64,000 bases of DNA from CAZMSD01 sp964568855 (lineage in GTDB: Bacteria; CAIWAD01), in the NCBI GenBank assembly GCA_964568855.1, contig CAZMSD010000019.1, positions 5,897 to 69,896 on the forward strand. Reading direction: 5' to 3'. The notes beneath the pieces were generated by a model. That model worked only from the letters and a program-made list of their open reading frames with translations. It had not been told where the DNA came from and did no database searches. The translations under genes were made by a program, and so were the position numbers. Shown in pieces: positions 1 to 8,589 of the stretch (positions within the stretch are counted from its first letter, which is position 1; each line of letters begins with the position of its first letter).

Positions 1-1079
1 TTCTTCAGCAGGATGTCCAGTTCGCCCGTTTCCTCGCCGGTCTGGGTCAGCTGGACCAGCGTGGGGGGAAAGACCTGGGTCTTGACCATGGCATTGGAAA
101 GCGAGTAGCCTTCCTTCAGCAGCTCCTGCAGGTCGGCCACGGCGCCCGAGACCACCGCATTGCCCACCACGCCCTGCACCAGCTTCAGCGCTTCGGTGAC
201 CGTCACGCCGCTGCCGAACAGGATTCCCAGGGTCTTGGCATACTTGTTCATCACGCTGTCGTGGATCAACCCGCCGAAGACGGGCATGCGCAGCTTGAGC
301 TGGTCGAAAACCAGTTCGCCGCGGTCCGTCAAGGTGATCACCCAGATCCAGAACAGGATGAAGACCACCACGAACAGCGAGGCGAAGAAGTTCTGCGACA
401 CGATGTGCGACAGGCGCACCAGGGCCAGGGTGGGGCCGGGCAGACTGGCGCCCAACTGGTTGTAGACGTCCGTGAACTGCGGAATGATCTTCCACAGCAG
501 GACGAAGATCACCACTCCCAGGAAGGCCACCATAAACAAGGGGTAGTACAAGGCACCCCGCACGTTCTGACGCGTGTCCTCCACCGATTCCAGGTAGTCG
601 GCCATGTCATGCAGCACTGTGTGCAGCGATCCGGACACCTCCCCCGCCTTCACCAGGGCCGTGTACAGGTTGGTGAAATGGTAGGGATAGTGGGCCATGG
701 CCTCGGAGAGCTGCAGGCCCTTTTTGATCTCGGAGTGGATTCCTTCCAGGGTGCGCCGGAATTTCTTGTTGCGCTCCTCCCGCGCCAGGTTGCCGATGGC
801 CTTCTCGAGGGTCAGTCCGGCGGAGAACATGGTGGAAAGCTGCCGCGTGAAGAAAACCATGGTCTTCAGCGGCACGAACTGCTTCAGGCTCTCCAGGGCC
901 AGGTTGATCTTGTCCAGGACCGTCAGCCGGGTGACTTCCCCGGTTTTCCGTTCCCTGAGCGAGATCAGCGTACCCTGGTTCTTGAGCTGGTCGATGGCGG
1001 CGTCCATGCTTGCCGCCTTGATCTCGGCTTCCACGCGCTCGCCGGCCGCGTTGCGGATGATGTAGTTGAAACTCGGCAT
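1..1079 (-). CDS. pilC: PilC-type inner-membrane platform protein of the type IV pilus (C-terminus off the left edge)
   Basis: Reading the minus strand from the ATG at 1079 gives an uninterrupted protein starting MPSFNYIIRNAAGERVEAEI and running off the window after about 359 residues, so perhaps 40-50 residues are missing. It has the GspF/PilC layout: a cytoplasmic domain with the family-typical segment FFTRQLSTMFSAGLTLEKAI near residue 80, a hydrophobic span (YYPLFMVAFLGVVIFVLLW) near residue 180, a second span (ASLFVVVFILFWIWVITL) and then the repeated second GspF domain (KTLGILFGSGVTVTEAL). PilC is the membrane platform that couples the PilB and PilT ATPases to pilin assembly and disassembly. 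The start lies 27 nt after the pilB stop, so it is the last visible gene of the pilus operon. The identity is secure; only the end is unseen. Confidence 0.95.
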   Translation of the reverse strand, partial: MPSFNYIIRNAAGERVEAEIKAASMDAAIDQLKNQGTLISLRERKTGEVTRLTVLDKINLALESLKQFVPLKTMVFFTRQLSTMFSAGLTLEKAIGNLAREERNKKFRRTLEGIHSEIKKGLQLSEAMAHYPYHFTNLYTALVKAGEVSGSLHTVLHDMADYLESVEDTRQNVRGALYYPLFMVAFLGVVIFVLLWKIIPQFTDVYNQLGASLPGPTLALVRLSHIVSQNFFASLFVVVFILFWIWVITLTDRGELVFDQLKLRMPVFGGLIHDSVMNKYAKTLGILFGSGVTVTEALKLVQGVVGNAVVSGAVADLQELLKEGYSLSNAMVKTQVFPPTLVQLTQTGEETGELDILLK

Positions 1080-1106
1080 GCAGCGGCTTCCCCGCCCTCT
1101 TTAGAC

Positions 1107-2804
1107 TTAGAAATCCTCGACCGTGGCCCGCTTCACTTCCTGCAGGGTTGTGATGCCCTCCATGGCCTTGCGCAGGCCCGCGTCGCGCAGGCTGACCATG
1201 CCCTGCTGCTGAACCACCTCGCGGATCTGTTCCTGGCTGGCGTTGTCGAAGATCATCTTGCGGATGTTCTGGCGCACTTCCAGCATTTCGAAGATGCCCG
1301 TCCGGCCGCGGTACCCTGAATTCCGGCAGCGGGGGCAACCCCTGCCGAAGTAGATCGGTTTTCCCTTGTACTTGTCCGGATCCTCGTGGATCGCCAGCCA
1401 GTCCTCGGAGGTGGAGGGTCGTTCCTCCTTGCAGCCTTCACAGAGTGTGCGGATCAGGCGCTGGGCCATCACCAGGTTCAGGCAGGAGCCCACCAGGAAA
1501 GGCGGCACTCCCAGGTCTACATAGCGCGTGATGGTGGAGGGGGCGTCGTTGGCGTGCAGGGTGCTGAAGACAAGGTGGCCGGTCAAGGCGAACTTGATGG
1601 CGATGTCGGCGGTCTCGTGGTCCCGGATCTCGCCGATCAGCAGGGTGTCCGGATCCTGGCGCAGAATCGAGCGCAGGGCCGCGGCGAAACTCAGGCCGAT
1701 CTTCTCGCGGACCTGGACCTGGCTGATGCCGCCCACCTGGTACTCCACGGGGTCTTCCACGGTGGTGATGTTGTCCTGCACGCTCTTGATCTCGTTCAGC
1801 GAGGCGTAGAGCGTGGTGGACTTGCCCGATCCTGTAGGGCCGGAGATGATCACCATGCCGTAGGGCTGGGTGATCCAGTGCTCGAACTTGTCCAGGTCCT
1901 CCTGGTAGAAACCCAGGTTGAGCAGGTTGAACATGAAGCCGCTCTTGTCCAGCAGCCGCATCACCACCTTCTCGCCGTGGACCGTGGGTAGTATGCTCAC
2001 GCGCACGTCCACCAGCTTGTCCACGGTCTTGATGGTGAAGCGGCCGTCCTGGGTCAGGCGGCGTTCGGCGATATTGAGCTTGGAGATGATCTTGATCCGG
2101 CTGACGATGCCCGCATGACTGGTCATCGGAATAGACATCACCTCCATCAGCACGCCGTCCACCCTGTAGCGGATCCGCAGGTCCAACTCTCCGGGTTCCA
2201 CGTGAACGTCCGTGGATCGCTCCTGGATGGCCTGGGAGAGCATCTGGTTCACCAGGCGCACCACCGGGCTGTCTGCGACGTCTTTCTCCACCTCGATGCC
2301 GGTATCCCTTTCCTCGGCATCGGGATCGGCCAGGAACTCCATCTGGCTGATGGTATCGCTGATTTCGCTGGTGCGGCGGATCTTGGTGTACAGCCGATCC
2401 ACCGCTTCGGAAATTGTGCGCTCGCCGCCCAGGAAGGCCTGGACCGACATGTCCACCGACTTCTTCAGGTTGTCCAGGGCCACCAGGTCGTCGGTGTCCA
2501 CCATGGCCACGGCCAGGGTGTTGCCTTCCACCTTCACCGGGAGCAGCTGGTTGGCCTTGGCGAACTCCTCGTCCACCTTGCTCAATGCTTCCTGTTCGGC
2601 CAGCAGAATCTGTTCCGCCTTGAAGAAACGCACGTCGAGCTGCTCCGCCAGGGCCTCAACCAACTCGTCTTCGCTGATCATGTTGAGGTCCAGCAGGACC
2701 TGGCCCACTTTCTTGGCCATGTAGTTTTGCCCCATGGCCGACTGAAACTGGTCTTCCGTCAGGAAGCCTTTGCGGACCAGGATTTCACCGATCTTTTCGA
2801 ACAT
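1107..2804 (-). CDS. pilB: Type IV pilus extension ATPase PilB
   Basis: This 565-residue protein has the full GspE/PilB architecture. An N-terminal MshEN-like domain (GEILVRKGFLTEDQF; LLDLNMISEDELVEAL) is followed by the secretion-ATPase core with Walker A GPTGSGKSTTLYASL at about residue 320, Walker B-region RQDPDTLLIGEIRDHETAD, and a zinc-type tetracysteine site (CEGC about 30 residues before CPRC), which is typical of PilB and absent from PilT. It powers pilus polymerisation at the cytoplasmic face of the inner membrane. It sits between the Ig-repeat lipoprotein gene and pilC in the minus-strand pilus operon. Length and motifs are those of an intact, active enzyme. Confidence 0.97.
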   Translation of the reverse strand: MFEKIGEILVRKGFLTEDQFQSAMGQNYMAKKVGQVLLDLNMISEDELVEALAEQLDVRFFKAEQILLAEQEALSKVDEEFAKANQLLPVKVEGNTLAVAMVDTDDLVALDNLKKSVDMSVQAFLGGERTISEAVDRLYTKIRRTSEISDTISQMEFLADPDAEERDTGIEVEKDVADSPVVRLVNQMLSQAIQERSTDVHVEPGELDLRIRYRVDGVLMEVMSIPMTSHAGIVSRIKIISKLNIAERRLTQDGRFTIKTVDKLVDVRVSILPTVHGEKVVMRLLDKSGFMFNLLNLGFYQEDLDKFEHWITQPYGMVIISGPTGSGKSTTLYASLNEIKSVQDNITTVEDPVEYQVGGISQVQVREKIGLSFAAALRSILRQDPDTLLIGEIRDHETADIAIKFALTGHLVFSTLHANDAPSTITRYVDLGVPPFLVGSCLNLVMAQRLIRTLCEGCKEERPSTSEDWLAIHEDPDKYKGKPIYFGRGCPRCRNSGYRGRTGIFEMLEVRQNIRKMIFDNASQEQIREVVQQQGMVSLRDAGLRKAMEGITTLQEVKRATVEDF

Positions 2805-2814
2805 TCAGTGTAAC

Positions 2815-2843
2815 AGCCCTCCCCCGGCACGCGGAGGAGGGCT
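2815..2843 (-). terminator. Stem-loop between the Ig-repeat gene and pilB
   Basis: A perfect 8-bp inverted repeat (AGCCCTCC at 2815-2822, GGAGGGCT at 2836-2843, 13-nt loop) fills most of the 50-nt gap. No T-run follows on the minus strand, so it is better read as an attenuating or mRNA-end-protecting hairpin than as a full intrinsic terminator. Confidence 0.45.
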
Positions 2844-2854
2844 ATCCTTATGCC

Positions 2855-5785
2855 TTAATTACAGGGTCTGCTCAGGATCACGTTGGCGTCGTTGGACTGC
2901 GGGTTGCCGTCGGGCAGCCGGAAGGCGCCGTAGTTCAAGGTGAAGGTGCTCCAGCGCCAGCAGTTTTCCTCTTCCGGACAGTTCACGCCCTGGTTCTCAA
3001 GCACCTCGCTGGTCAGGGTGAGTACGGTCTCGGCCACTCCCGCCGGGTTGGTGACCACGATCTGCGGATCGAAGGTGCCGCCGATGTCGGACCAGAAGAA
3101 GATCAGCTGGTTGGCCACCGGACAGCCGTAGCCGTCGATCAGCGTGGCCTGCACCGGCATGTCCTGCGTGGGGAAGGAAGTGCAGGGCTGCATCGGGAAG
3201 GGGACCTGCTGGAACGCGCCGATCACCGTCAGGTTGTCGTCCCGGTCGCCGGCCTGGAAGGGCAATTGGAAGAAGGCCGCCGGGTAGTAAATGCAGAGCG
3301 TACCGGGCACCCAGGTGGTGTCGCCCTCCCAGGGATCCACCTCGGGGATCACGCCCGCCGAGCAGGCAACGATGGAGGTTAGTGTGTCGCCGATATTAGA
3401 GCAATGATAAGTCATCCAGTCCTCGGCGATGCCCGGAATACCCTCGTCGCCTTCGGCATCCACGCCTGTCAATCCGAAACCTTCCATCGAGCAGACATCG
3501 GCCGGAATCAGATAGAAGTGCACGGCCGTGGAGTCCTCCACGTCGTTGGAATACTGGTCCCAGAGGTGCACCGACCAGCGCACCCGCCAGATTCCCGCTC
3601 CCGTAGCTTCTCCCACAGCGTCATAGTCGATGGTGCCGTAGGCCGGCGGTCCCGCCAGGATGGTGATCAGCGCCGCATTTGAATAGACGGAATATTCCTC
3701 GCCGTCAACGAAGCAGCCCACCTGGACCACGCCCGGCCTGCGACCCGCGTTGACCGTCATGGAGGCGATGCCGTTGGTGGTCTCGGTGCTCAGGGTGTCT
3801 CCCACGAAGTACTGCTCAGGAAAACCGGGTACAGAGAGGTAAACCTCGTCGGGGCTGGTCTCGAGCGTGAAGCGCACCTGGATGTCGTCCGTCACCGTGG
3901 AGCCCGAGGCGTCCACCACCCGGGCGTCCACCTGGGCCACCGAGGCGTCGCCGTAGCCCAGGATCTGGATCCGCGGGGTGGCCGTACTGAGGGTCACGTT
4001 GGCGGGCACGCCCGAATTGACCGTCACCGTGGCCGGCGTAGACCACAGCGTCTCGGCGGGCTGGGTGTTGGGCCGGGCATAGTAGGCCAGGATTTGGGAG
4101 AGGCCCGTATTCTCGTTCATTACAAGATTGGCCGTGGCGGTGCCCTCTTCGTCCGTGAAGACCACCGCCGTGATGTCGCCCACGCCGTTGGTCCTGAAGC
4201 CGATGTTCAGGCCCTGGCCCAGGTGCTGGTTCTGGCTGTTGAAGACCTGGGCGTAGACGTCCATGTTGTCATCGCCGTTCTCGGGATCGGGCAATACGTT
4301 CCACTGGGTGCTCACCGTGATCCGGTCGGGCACGCCCAAGGGCAGGGTCAGGGGATAAGTGGCCTCGGTGCTCAGGATGGGCGTCACTTCGCCCCGGGTG
4401 TAGGCCGCCGTGATCAGCAGGTCGCCGCCGGCGTCGGCTTCGTTGCAGTCGTGCCAGTTCACCGTGGCGATTCCGCTGGCGTCGGTGTAAGCCTGCGAAC
4501 CGATCTGGCCCAGGTTGGCCGAGAAGTCCACCGGCTGGCCGACGATGGGATTCTGGTTATCGCCGAAGCGCAGCAGCACCCGCACGGGAATCTGGTTCTC
4601 GTCCAGGCACTCCGAGTCGATCTCGAGCGGCGAATCGTCCAGGGGACTCTGGATCAGCAGCTCCAGCGGCCGGGCGTCGGCCACCGGGAAGGTGTAGGAA
4701 TACTCGCGGGCGTGGGGTCCGATCAGGCTCAACAGCAGGTCGCCGCCCTCCGGATCGCAGTGTCGCCAGCTGAAGTCCAGCAGGCCGGACTCGCTGGTCA
4801 CCATGCTGTAGCTGTTGGGATCCATGAACTCGCCCAGGCTGGGGATGATGTCGAAGCGCGCCCCGGCGATGATCTGAGCCTCGCTGTCCTTGTACTGGAA
4901 GATGAAGCGCGTCGAGTCGGCGCAAAGCAGGTCGGCCCACAGGTCGGGATTCTGGGGCAGGATCCGCTCCAGGCGGTTGCCGAAATCGTTCACCAGGTCC
5001 ACGGTGCTGTTGACCTGTGTGGTCGAACCCGCCATCACAGCCAGGAACTCGATCTGCACCGTGTCCTGCGGTTGTTCGTAGGCGTTGGCGTAATACACGT
5101 TCTGCGTAATGCCGGAGTTGTCGGTGATGCCCTGGGCGGTGATCGCTCCGGCGCGTCCGATGCCGTCCACCGCGCTGACCGAGAAGTTGACCGCCACCCC
5201 CGAAACGGCCACCTGGCGCGTGGTCTCGCCCTCCACCACGTCGCGGTAGGCGTAGACGCGCACGGGCAGGGTTTCCGCCGGGTCCTCCATGCGGTAGATC
5301 AGGGTGCCGTCCAGCGGGTTGTCGAAAACCAGCTGGATGTCGCTCTGCTCGTGCAGCATCAGCGTGGCGCTGCCGCTGCGGCCCTGCGAGGTAGCCGTGA
5401 AGTTCACGGTCTGATCGCCTTCGAAGGGCTGGTCGCTGGCCAGCACCCGGAAGGCGTAGCGGGCCTCGCCGTTGTCGTCGGTGACGTTGCCCGTCAGCGG
5501 TATCAGGGCGCCCCCGAAGGCGCTCTGCACTTCGCAGCTCACGGTCATGCCCGTGAGCGCCGAGCGATCGGCGTCCAGGACCAGCACCGTCACCGTGTCG
5601 GCGATTGAGGTCCGCGTGGACTGCGAGTAGTAGATGTCCGTCTGCTGGAGGCTTACCTCCACGCTGCTGACCGCTGCGGACTCCGAGCCCCCGCCGCCGC
5701 TCTGGCTGACCGTGCGGCTGTCGCAGGCCAGGTAGACGGCGGCGATCACAAGCACGGCCGGTGTGAGGTATCGCAAACCCTTCAT
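2855..5785 (-). CDS. Large Ig-like-repeat lipoprotein encoded inside the pilus operon
   Basis: The 976-residue product begins MKGLRYLTPAVLVIAAVYLAC, a signal peptide ending in a cysteine. The lipobox is imperfect (YLA before Cys), so lipid anchoring is an inference. The rest consists of repeated beta-sandwich units resembling bacterial Ig-like group 1 (invasin/Big_1) domains, each marked by phrases such as TVTVLVLDADRSALTGMTVS, ...DNGEARYAFRV, ...DASGIATVNW and ...DEEGTATANLVM, spaced roughly 100 residues apart. The C-terminus has paired cysteines (CPEEENC). It lies between the secretin and pilB genes, in the same direction, so it is probably co-expressed with the pilus. It could be an adhesin or pilus-associated surface protein; no enzymatic motif is visible. 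I do not recognise a named orthologue. Confidence 0.8.
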   Translation of the reverse strand: MKGLRYLTPAVLVIAAVYLACDSRTVSQSGGGGSESAAVSSVEVSLQQTDIYYSQSTRTSIADTVTVLVLDADRSALTGMTVSCEVQSAFGGALIPLTGNVTDDNGEARYAFRVLASDQPFEGDQTVNFTATSQGRSGSATLMLHEQSDIQLVFDNPLDGTLIYRMEDPAETLPVRVYAYRDVVEGETTRQVAVSGVAVNFSVSAVDGIGRAGAITAQGITDNSGITQNVYYANAYEQPQDTVQIEFLAVMAGSTTQVNSTVDLVNDFGNRLERILPQNPDLWADLLCADSTRFIFQYKDSEAQIIAGARFDIIPSLGEFMDPNSYSMVTSESGLLDFSWRHCDPEGGDLLLSLIGPHAREYSYTFPVADARPLELLIQSPLDDSPLEIDSECLDENQIPVRVLLRFGDNQNPIVGQPVDFSANLGQIGSQAYTDASGIATVNWHDCNEADAGGDLLITAAYTRGEVTPILSTEATYPLTLPLGVPDRITVSTQWNVLPDPENGDDNMDVYAQVFNSQNQHLGQGLNIGFRTNGVGDITAVVFTDEEGTATANLVMNENTGLSQILAYYARPNTQPAETLWSTPATVTVNSGVPANVTLSTATPRIQILGYGDASVAQVDARVVDASGSTVTDDIQVRFTLETSPDEVYLSVPGFPEQYFVGDTLSTETTNGIASMTVNAGRRPGVVQVGCFVDGEEYSVYSNAALITILAGPPAYGTIDYDAVGEATGAGIWRVRWSVHLWDQYSNDVEDSTAVHFYLIPADVCSMEGFGLTGVDAEGDEGIPGIAEDWMTYHCSNIGDTLTSIVACSAGVIPEVDPWEGDTTWVPGTLCIYYPAAFFQLPFQAGDRDDNLTVIGAFQQVPFPMQPCTSFPTQDMPVQATLIDGYGCPVANQLIFFWSDIGGTFDPQIVVTNPAGVAETVLTLTSEVLENQGVNCPEEENCWRWSTFTLNYGAFRLPDGNPQSNDANVILSRPCN

Positions 5786-5810
5786 CGTTCTGCCTCCTGG
5801 ATTATCGCTT

Positions 5811-5820
5811 GTATCACAAC
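5811..5820 (-). repeat. Copy of the GTGATAC word in the gap upstream of the Ig-repeat gene
   Basis: GTATCACAAC on the plus strand is GTTGTGATAC on the minus strand, 26 nt upstream of the Ig-repeat gene start and inside a 146-nt intergenic gap. It is one of about 25 copies of this word in the window (see findings). I see no other strong element in this gap. Confidence 0.4.
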
Positions 5821-5931
5821 GCGAAGTTCAGGTCCGCTTTTCCGCCGCCTTTCCGGCCGCGACAGACGGTTCAAGCTGCCGCGCTCGGATCGAGATCGCG
5901 TTCTTCGCGCGGCCGGCGGGCGCTGCGCGTA

Positions 5932-7377
5932 TCAGTTATCGTTGTTGTCGATCAGGTCTTCCAGCCGCAGTTCTTCCTCCACCTCGAGGATGTTCTCGGG
6001 CATCCTCAGCAAGTAGTCGCCCTCTGGAGGCAGGATGTGCGGCGTGATCTGGATGATCAGATCGGTCTTGACTATGCGTTCCTCGCTGGAACGGAAGAAG
6101 CCGCCCAGCAGGGGCAGCTTGGACAGTATCGGGACGCGGTTGACGGTCTTGCCGGATTGCGTCTCCAGCAGCCCGGCGATGATGATCGACTCGCCGTCCT
6201 TGACGCGCACCGTGGTGGTTGAAGTGCGCCGCTTGATCTGCGGGATGTCGTTGTTCACCCCGCGCCAGTCGGTGATGGAACTCACCTCCGGCGCCACCTC
6301 CGTGGTGATCCAGCCCTCCGGATTGATGTGCGGCAGGATTGTCAGCTTGACGCCCACCTGCTGCTCCTTGACCGAGATCTGTTCGGTCTGTCCGCCGGCA
6401 ACGAAGACGTAGCTCACCACGTCCACCACCGATATGGCGGCCGGCCGGTTGTTCATCGTGGCCACCTTGCTGGAGGCCAGGATCGAGGCCTTGTTATTGC
6501 GCAGCATGGCGTTCAGGGTAATGTCGAAGGCCGTCATCTGCCGGCTGAAGTGGCCGATATTGTCCATGTCCACCGGCTGGAAGGGCGCAGACTGGGGCAT
6601 CTGGTTGCGCCCCACCTGCAGCTCGTTCATCCAGACCCAGGGGCCGCCCACGTTGTTCTTCCAGCCCTGGTCGCTGCCCGGCACGCCCCACTCGTCGGGC
6701 GTCATCCAGTCCTGCCGGACCTTGCCGTTCTCGGCGATTATGTTGGTGATCTTGTTGAGCTTGGCCCAGTCGATGCCGATCATCTCCTCGTCGTCCACCA
6801 CCACCTCGATCAGCTTCGCTTCGAGCATGATCTGCGGAACCGGCTTGTCCACCAGCTTCACCACGTCGCGGACTTCCTCCAGGATCTTGGTGGAGGTCCG
6901 CAGGATCAGGGCGTTACCGCTGGTGTCCACCTGCGCGCTTTCCGTCATGTCCTGGATCATCTCCTTGACCTCGGCGGCGCTGGCGAACTTGAGCGGTATC
7001 ACGTAGGAGTTGACGCCCACTTCCTGGATGATCTTGTCCGGGTCCGCCACCAGGAAGCTGTTGCCCACTTTCTCGTACGAGAGGCCGGCCGCCCGCACCA
7101 CTAGGTCGAGGGCCTCGGAAATGGGCGTATTCTTCAGGTGCAGGCTGATCCGGTCGTACTCGTCGTCCCCTTCCACGCTGAGCTCGGATCCGGTGACGAT
7201 ATTGAAACCGGACTGCTCCGCGAGAATGCCCAGCACGTCCGCCAGATTGGCGTCCTGGGCATCGATGCTCACGCGGTTGTCCAGACTGGGCTCGATCGCC
7301 GGCGCCTGGCCGGGGGTCATGGCGAAGAGGGCGACGATGAGCCCGATCACCGGGAAAACGAGCGTACGTTGCTTCAT
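5932..7377 (-). CDS. pilQ: Short PilQ-type outer-membrane secretin
   Basis: The 481-residue protein has a signal peptide (MKQRTLVFPVIGLIVALFAM...GQAPA). It then has a secretin/TonB N-terminal (STN) domain (DANLADVLGILAEQSGFNIV; LKNTPISEALDLVVRAAGL), one N1-type domain (YVIPLKFASAAEVKEMIQDM...) and the C-terminal secretin beta-barrel ending with the family signature VPILSKLPLLGGFF plus KTDLIIQITPHIL. It forms the outer-membrane pore for the pilus. It is clearly shorter than typical proteobacterial PilQ (about 700 residues), because it lacks N-terminal AMIN domains and has a single N1-type domain. It lies downstream of pilMNO and the pilP-like gene, the usual order. Confidence 0.93.
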   Translation of the reverse strand: MKQRTLVFPVIGLIVALFAMTPGQAPAIEPSLDNRVSIDAQDANLADVLGILAEQSGFNIVTGSELSVEGDDEYDRISLHLKNTPISEALDLVVRAAGLSYEKVGNSFLVADPDKIIQEVGVNSYVIPLKFASAAEVKEMIQDMTESAQVDTSGNALILRTSTKILEEVRDVVKLVDKPVPQIMLEAKLIEVVVDDEEMIGIDWAKLNKITNIIAENGKVRQDWMTPDEWGVPGSDQGWKNNVGGPWVWMNELQVGRNQMPQSAPFQPVDMDNIGHFSRQMTAFDITLNAMLRNNKASILASSKVATMNNRPAAISVVDVVSYVFVAGGQTEQISVKEQQVGVKLTILPHINPEGWITTEVAPEVSSITDWRGVNNDIPQIKRRTSTTTVRVKDGESIIIAGLLETQSGKTVNRVPILSKLPLLGGFFRSSEERIVKTDLIIQITPHILPPEGDYLLRMPENILEVEEELRLEDLIDNNDN

Positions 7378-7439
7378 CAGTGGCGTACTCCATCCTTGGA
7401 TACTCCGCCGCGCGCGGGCGGCGCTTCGCTATTTAGCGT

Positions 7440-7459
7440 ACCGATTCATGTGAATCGGT
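7440..7459 (-). other. Perfect inverted repeat between pilP-like and pilQ genes
   Basis: ACCGATTCA-TG-TGAATCGGT is a 20-nt near-perfect palindrome (9-bp arms, 2-nt centre) in the 87-nt gap. A 2-nt centre makes a dyad operator or cruciform as plausible as an RNA hairpin. No U-run follows. The role is unknown. Confidence 0.35.
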
Positions 7460-7464
7460 CCACT

Positions 7465-7992
7465 TTAGAAATCGATTTCCGACAGTCGCTTGGCCAGGTC
7501 CTTGGACGCGGCTTCCACCTGCAGGGCGAAAGTGCGGCCGCGCCGCTTGAGCCGGACGCCCTCCTGGTTGACGTCCATCACCTTGTAGCCCTCGAAGACA
7601 TCCCCCGTCTCCACCACGTGGTTGCGGCTTTTCAAGCGGATGATGGCCATGGGCGTGGGACCGTTGATGACGCAGGACAGCCTGGGTTTGTTTTCGATCA
7701 CGGCCAGGAAATTCTTGTCGTCCAGCATGATGTTCTTCGAGATCACCACCCGGGAAAGCTCCAGGGGATCGACCCGCGACTGGAAAACGAATTCGGCGCG
7801 TTCCTTCAGGCTGGCCTCCAGATCGTCCACCGTCTTGCGCAGTTTCTTGTCGGTGCCCACGGTGATGTCCGGCCGCTTGGAAAGCGTCCGAACCTTGTCG
7901 TTCAGTCCCCAGACCTCGTAGGCGAACCAGAGCAGCGAAATGACGAAGACCGCCAGCAGCAGGTTCCAGAAAAGCTGGACGTAGGTTTTCAC
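7465..7992 (-). CDS. pilP: PilP-like inner-membrane/periplasmic pilus alignment protein
   Basis: The 175-residue protein has one N-terminal transmembrane helix (FWNLLLAVFVISLLWFAY), a short coiled linker, and a C-terminal beta-rich domain (VVETGDVFEGYKVMDVNQEG, VRLKRRGRTFAL) that matches the HQ/PilP-type fold by pattern: a statement of a regulated property followed by how it acts on the sequence. PilP normally links the PilMNO inner-membrane complex to the PilQ secretin. Here it follows pilO with a 4-nt ATGA overlap and precedes pilQ, exactly the pilMNOPQ order. Unlike classical PilP it shows no lipoprotein cysteine and is membrane-anchored by a helix instead. The symbol is assigned mainly from position and the C-terminal pattern. 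Confidence 0.7.
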   Translation of the reverse strand: MKTYVQLFWNLLLAVFVISLLWFAYEVWGLNDKVRTLSKRPDITVGTDKKLRKTVDDLEASLKERAEFVFQSRVDPLELSRVVISKNIMLDDKNFLAVIENKPRLSCVINGPTPMAIIRLKSRNHVVETGDVFEGYKVMDVNQEGVRLKRRGRTFALQVEAASKDLAKRLSEIDF

Positions 7993-8564
7993 TTTTCACC
8001 CTCCCCTGCGTCGCTGCGCACCAGCGTCAGCGTGGACAACTTGACTTCGAACTCGTGCTGCTTCAGGTCCTCGAAGGTGCGCACGAAATTGAGCTGGGTC
8101 AGGTCGTTGTTGACCTTGAACAGCTCCATGGTGACCAGGCGCTCCGACTGCTCCATGCGGTTGATGAAATCGCCGAACTGGCGATAGGTGCCCTGGAATG
8201 AGACGTAGTAGGGCGTGCGGATGTACCCGCTGGCCGCCTTGTCCCGCGAATAGGTCTTCATGCTGGTGATTTCGCAGCCCAGCAGCGTCAGCAGGTCCAC
8301 CATGTCGTTGAGGAAGGGCAGGCTGGCGTCCTCGGCCAGCGAATCTCGGGTGCTGGCGGCCAGGTTGTTCTCGATCAGGCTGGAAACGCGGTCCAGCTCG
8401 GAAGCCAGAATCTGTGCGCTGATCAGCTTTTCCTGCTGGTACTTGAGCTCCGTTTCCAGGCGTTCGAAGCGCTCGGGCTTGTCGATGTAGACGTTGGTGA
8501 AGTAGTGCGACATCCCCAGAACGAAGAGCGCCAGCAGGATGTAGCCGAAAACATTCCGTTTCAT
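7989..8564 (-). CDS. pilO: PilO-like inner-membrane pilus assembly protein
   Basis: The 191-residue protein has one N-terminal helix (VFGYILLALFVLGMSHYFT), a coiled coil (LETELKYQQEKLISAQILASELDRV) and a ferredoxin-like periplasmic domain containing FQGTYRQFGDFINRMEQSERLVTM, split here as the PilO-typical phrases GTYRQFGDFI and ERLVTMELFKV. PilO dimerises with PilN and forms the alignment complex between the inner membrane and the secretin. It overlaps the pilP-like gene by 4 nt and starts 25 nt after the pilN stop, consistent with tight co-translation. Confidence 0.88.
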   Translation of the reverse strand: MKRNVFGYILLALFVLGMSHYFTNVYIDKPERFERLETELKYQQEKLISAQILASELDRVSSLIENNLAASTRDSLAEDASLPFLNDMVDLLTLLGCEITSMKTYSRDKAASGYIRTPYYVSFQGTYRQFGDFINRMEQSERLVTMELFKVNNDLTQLNFVRTFEDLKQHEFEVKLSTLTLVRSDAGEGEK

Positions 8565-8589
8565 CGTGTGGAATTACCTCTTAAGGGAA

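Noticed and set aside
261..1319. Long plus-strand open frame opposite pilC and pilB
   Set aside because: It is the antisense shadow of high-GC coding sequence; the minus strand gives a clear PilC protein.
4094..5608. 504-residue plus-strand frame within the Ig-repeat gene
   Set aside because: Composition is shadow-like, and the opposite strand shows coherent Ig domains.
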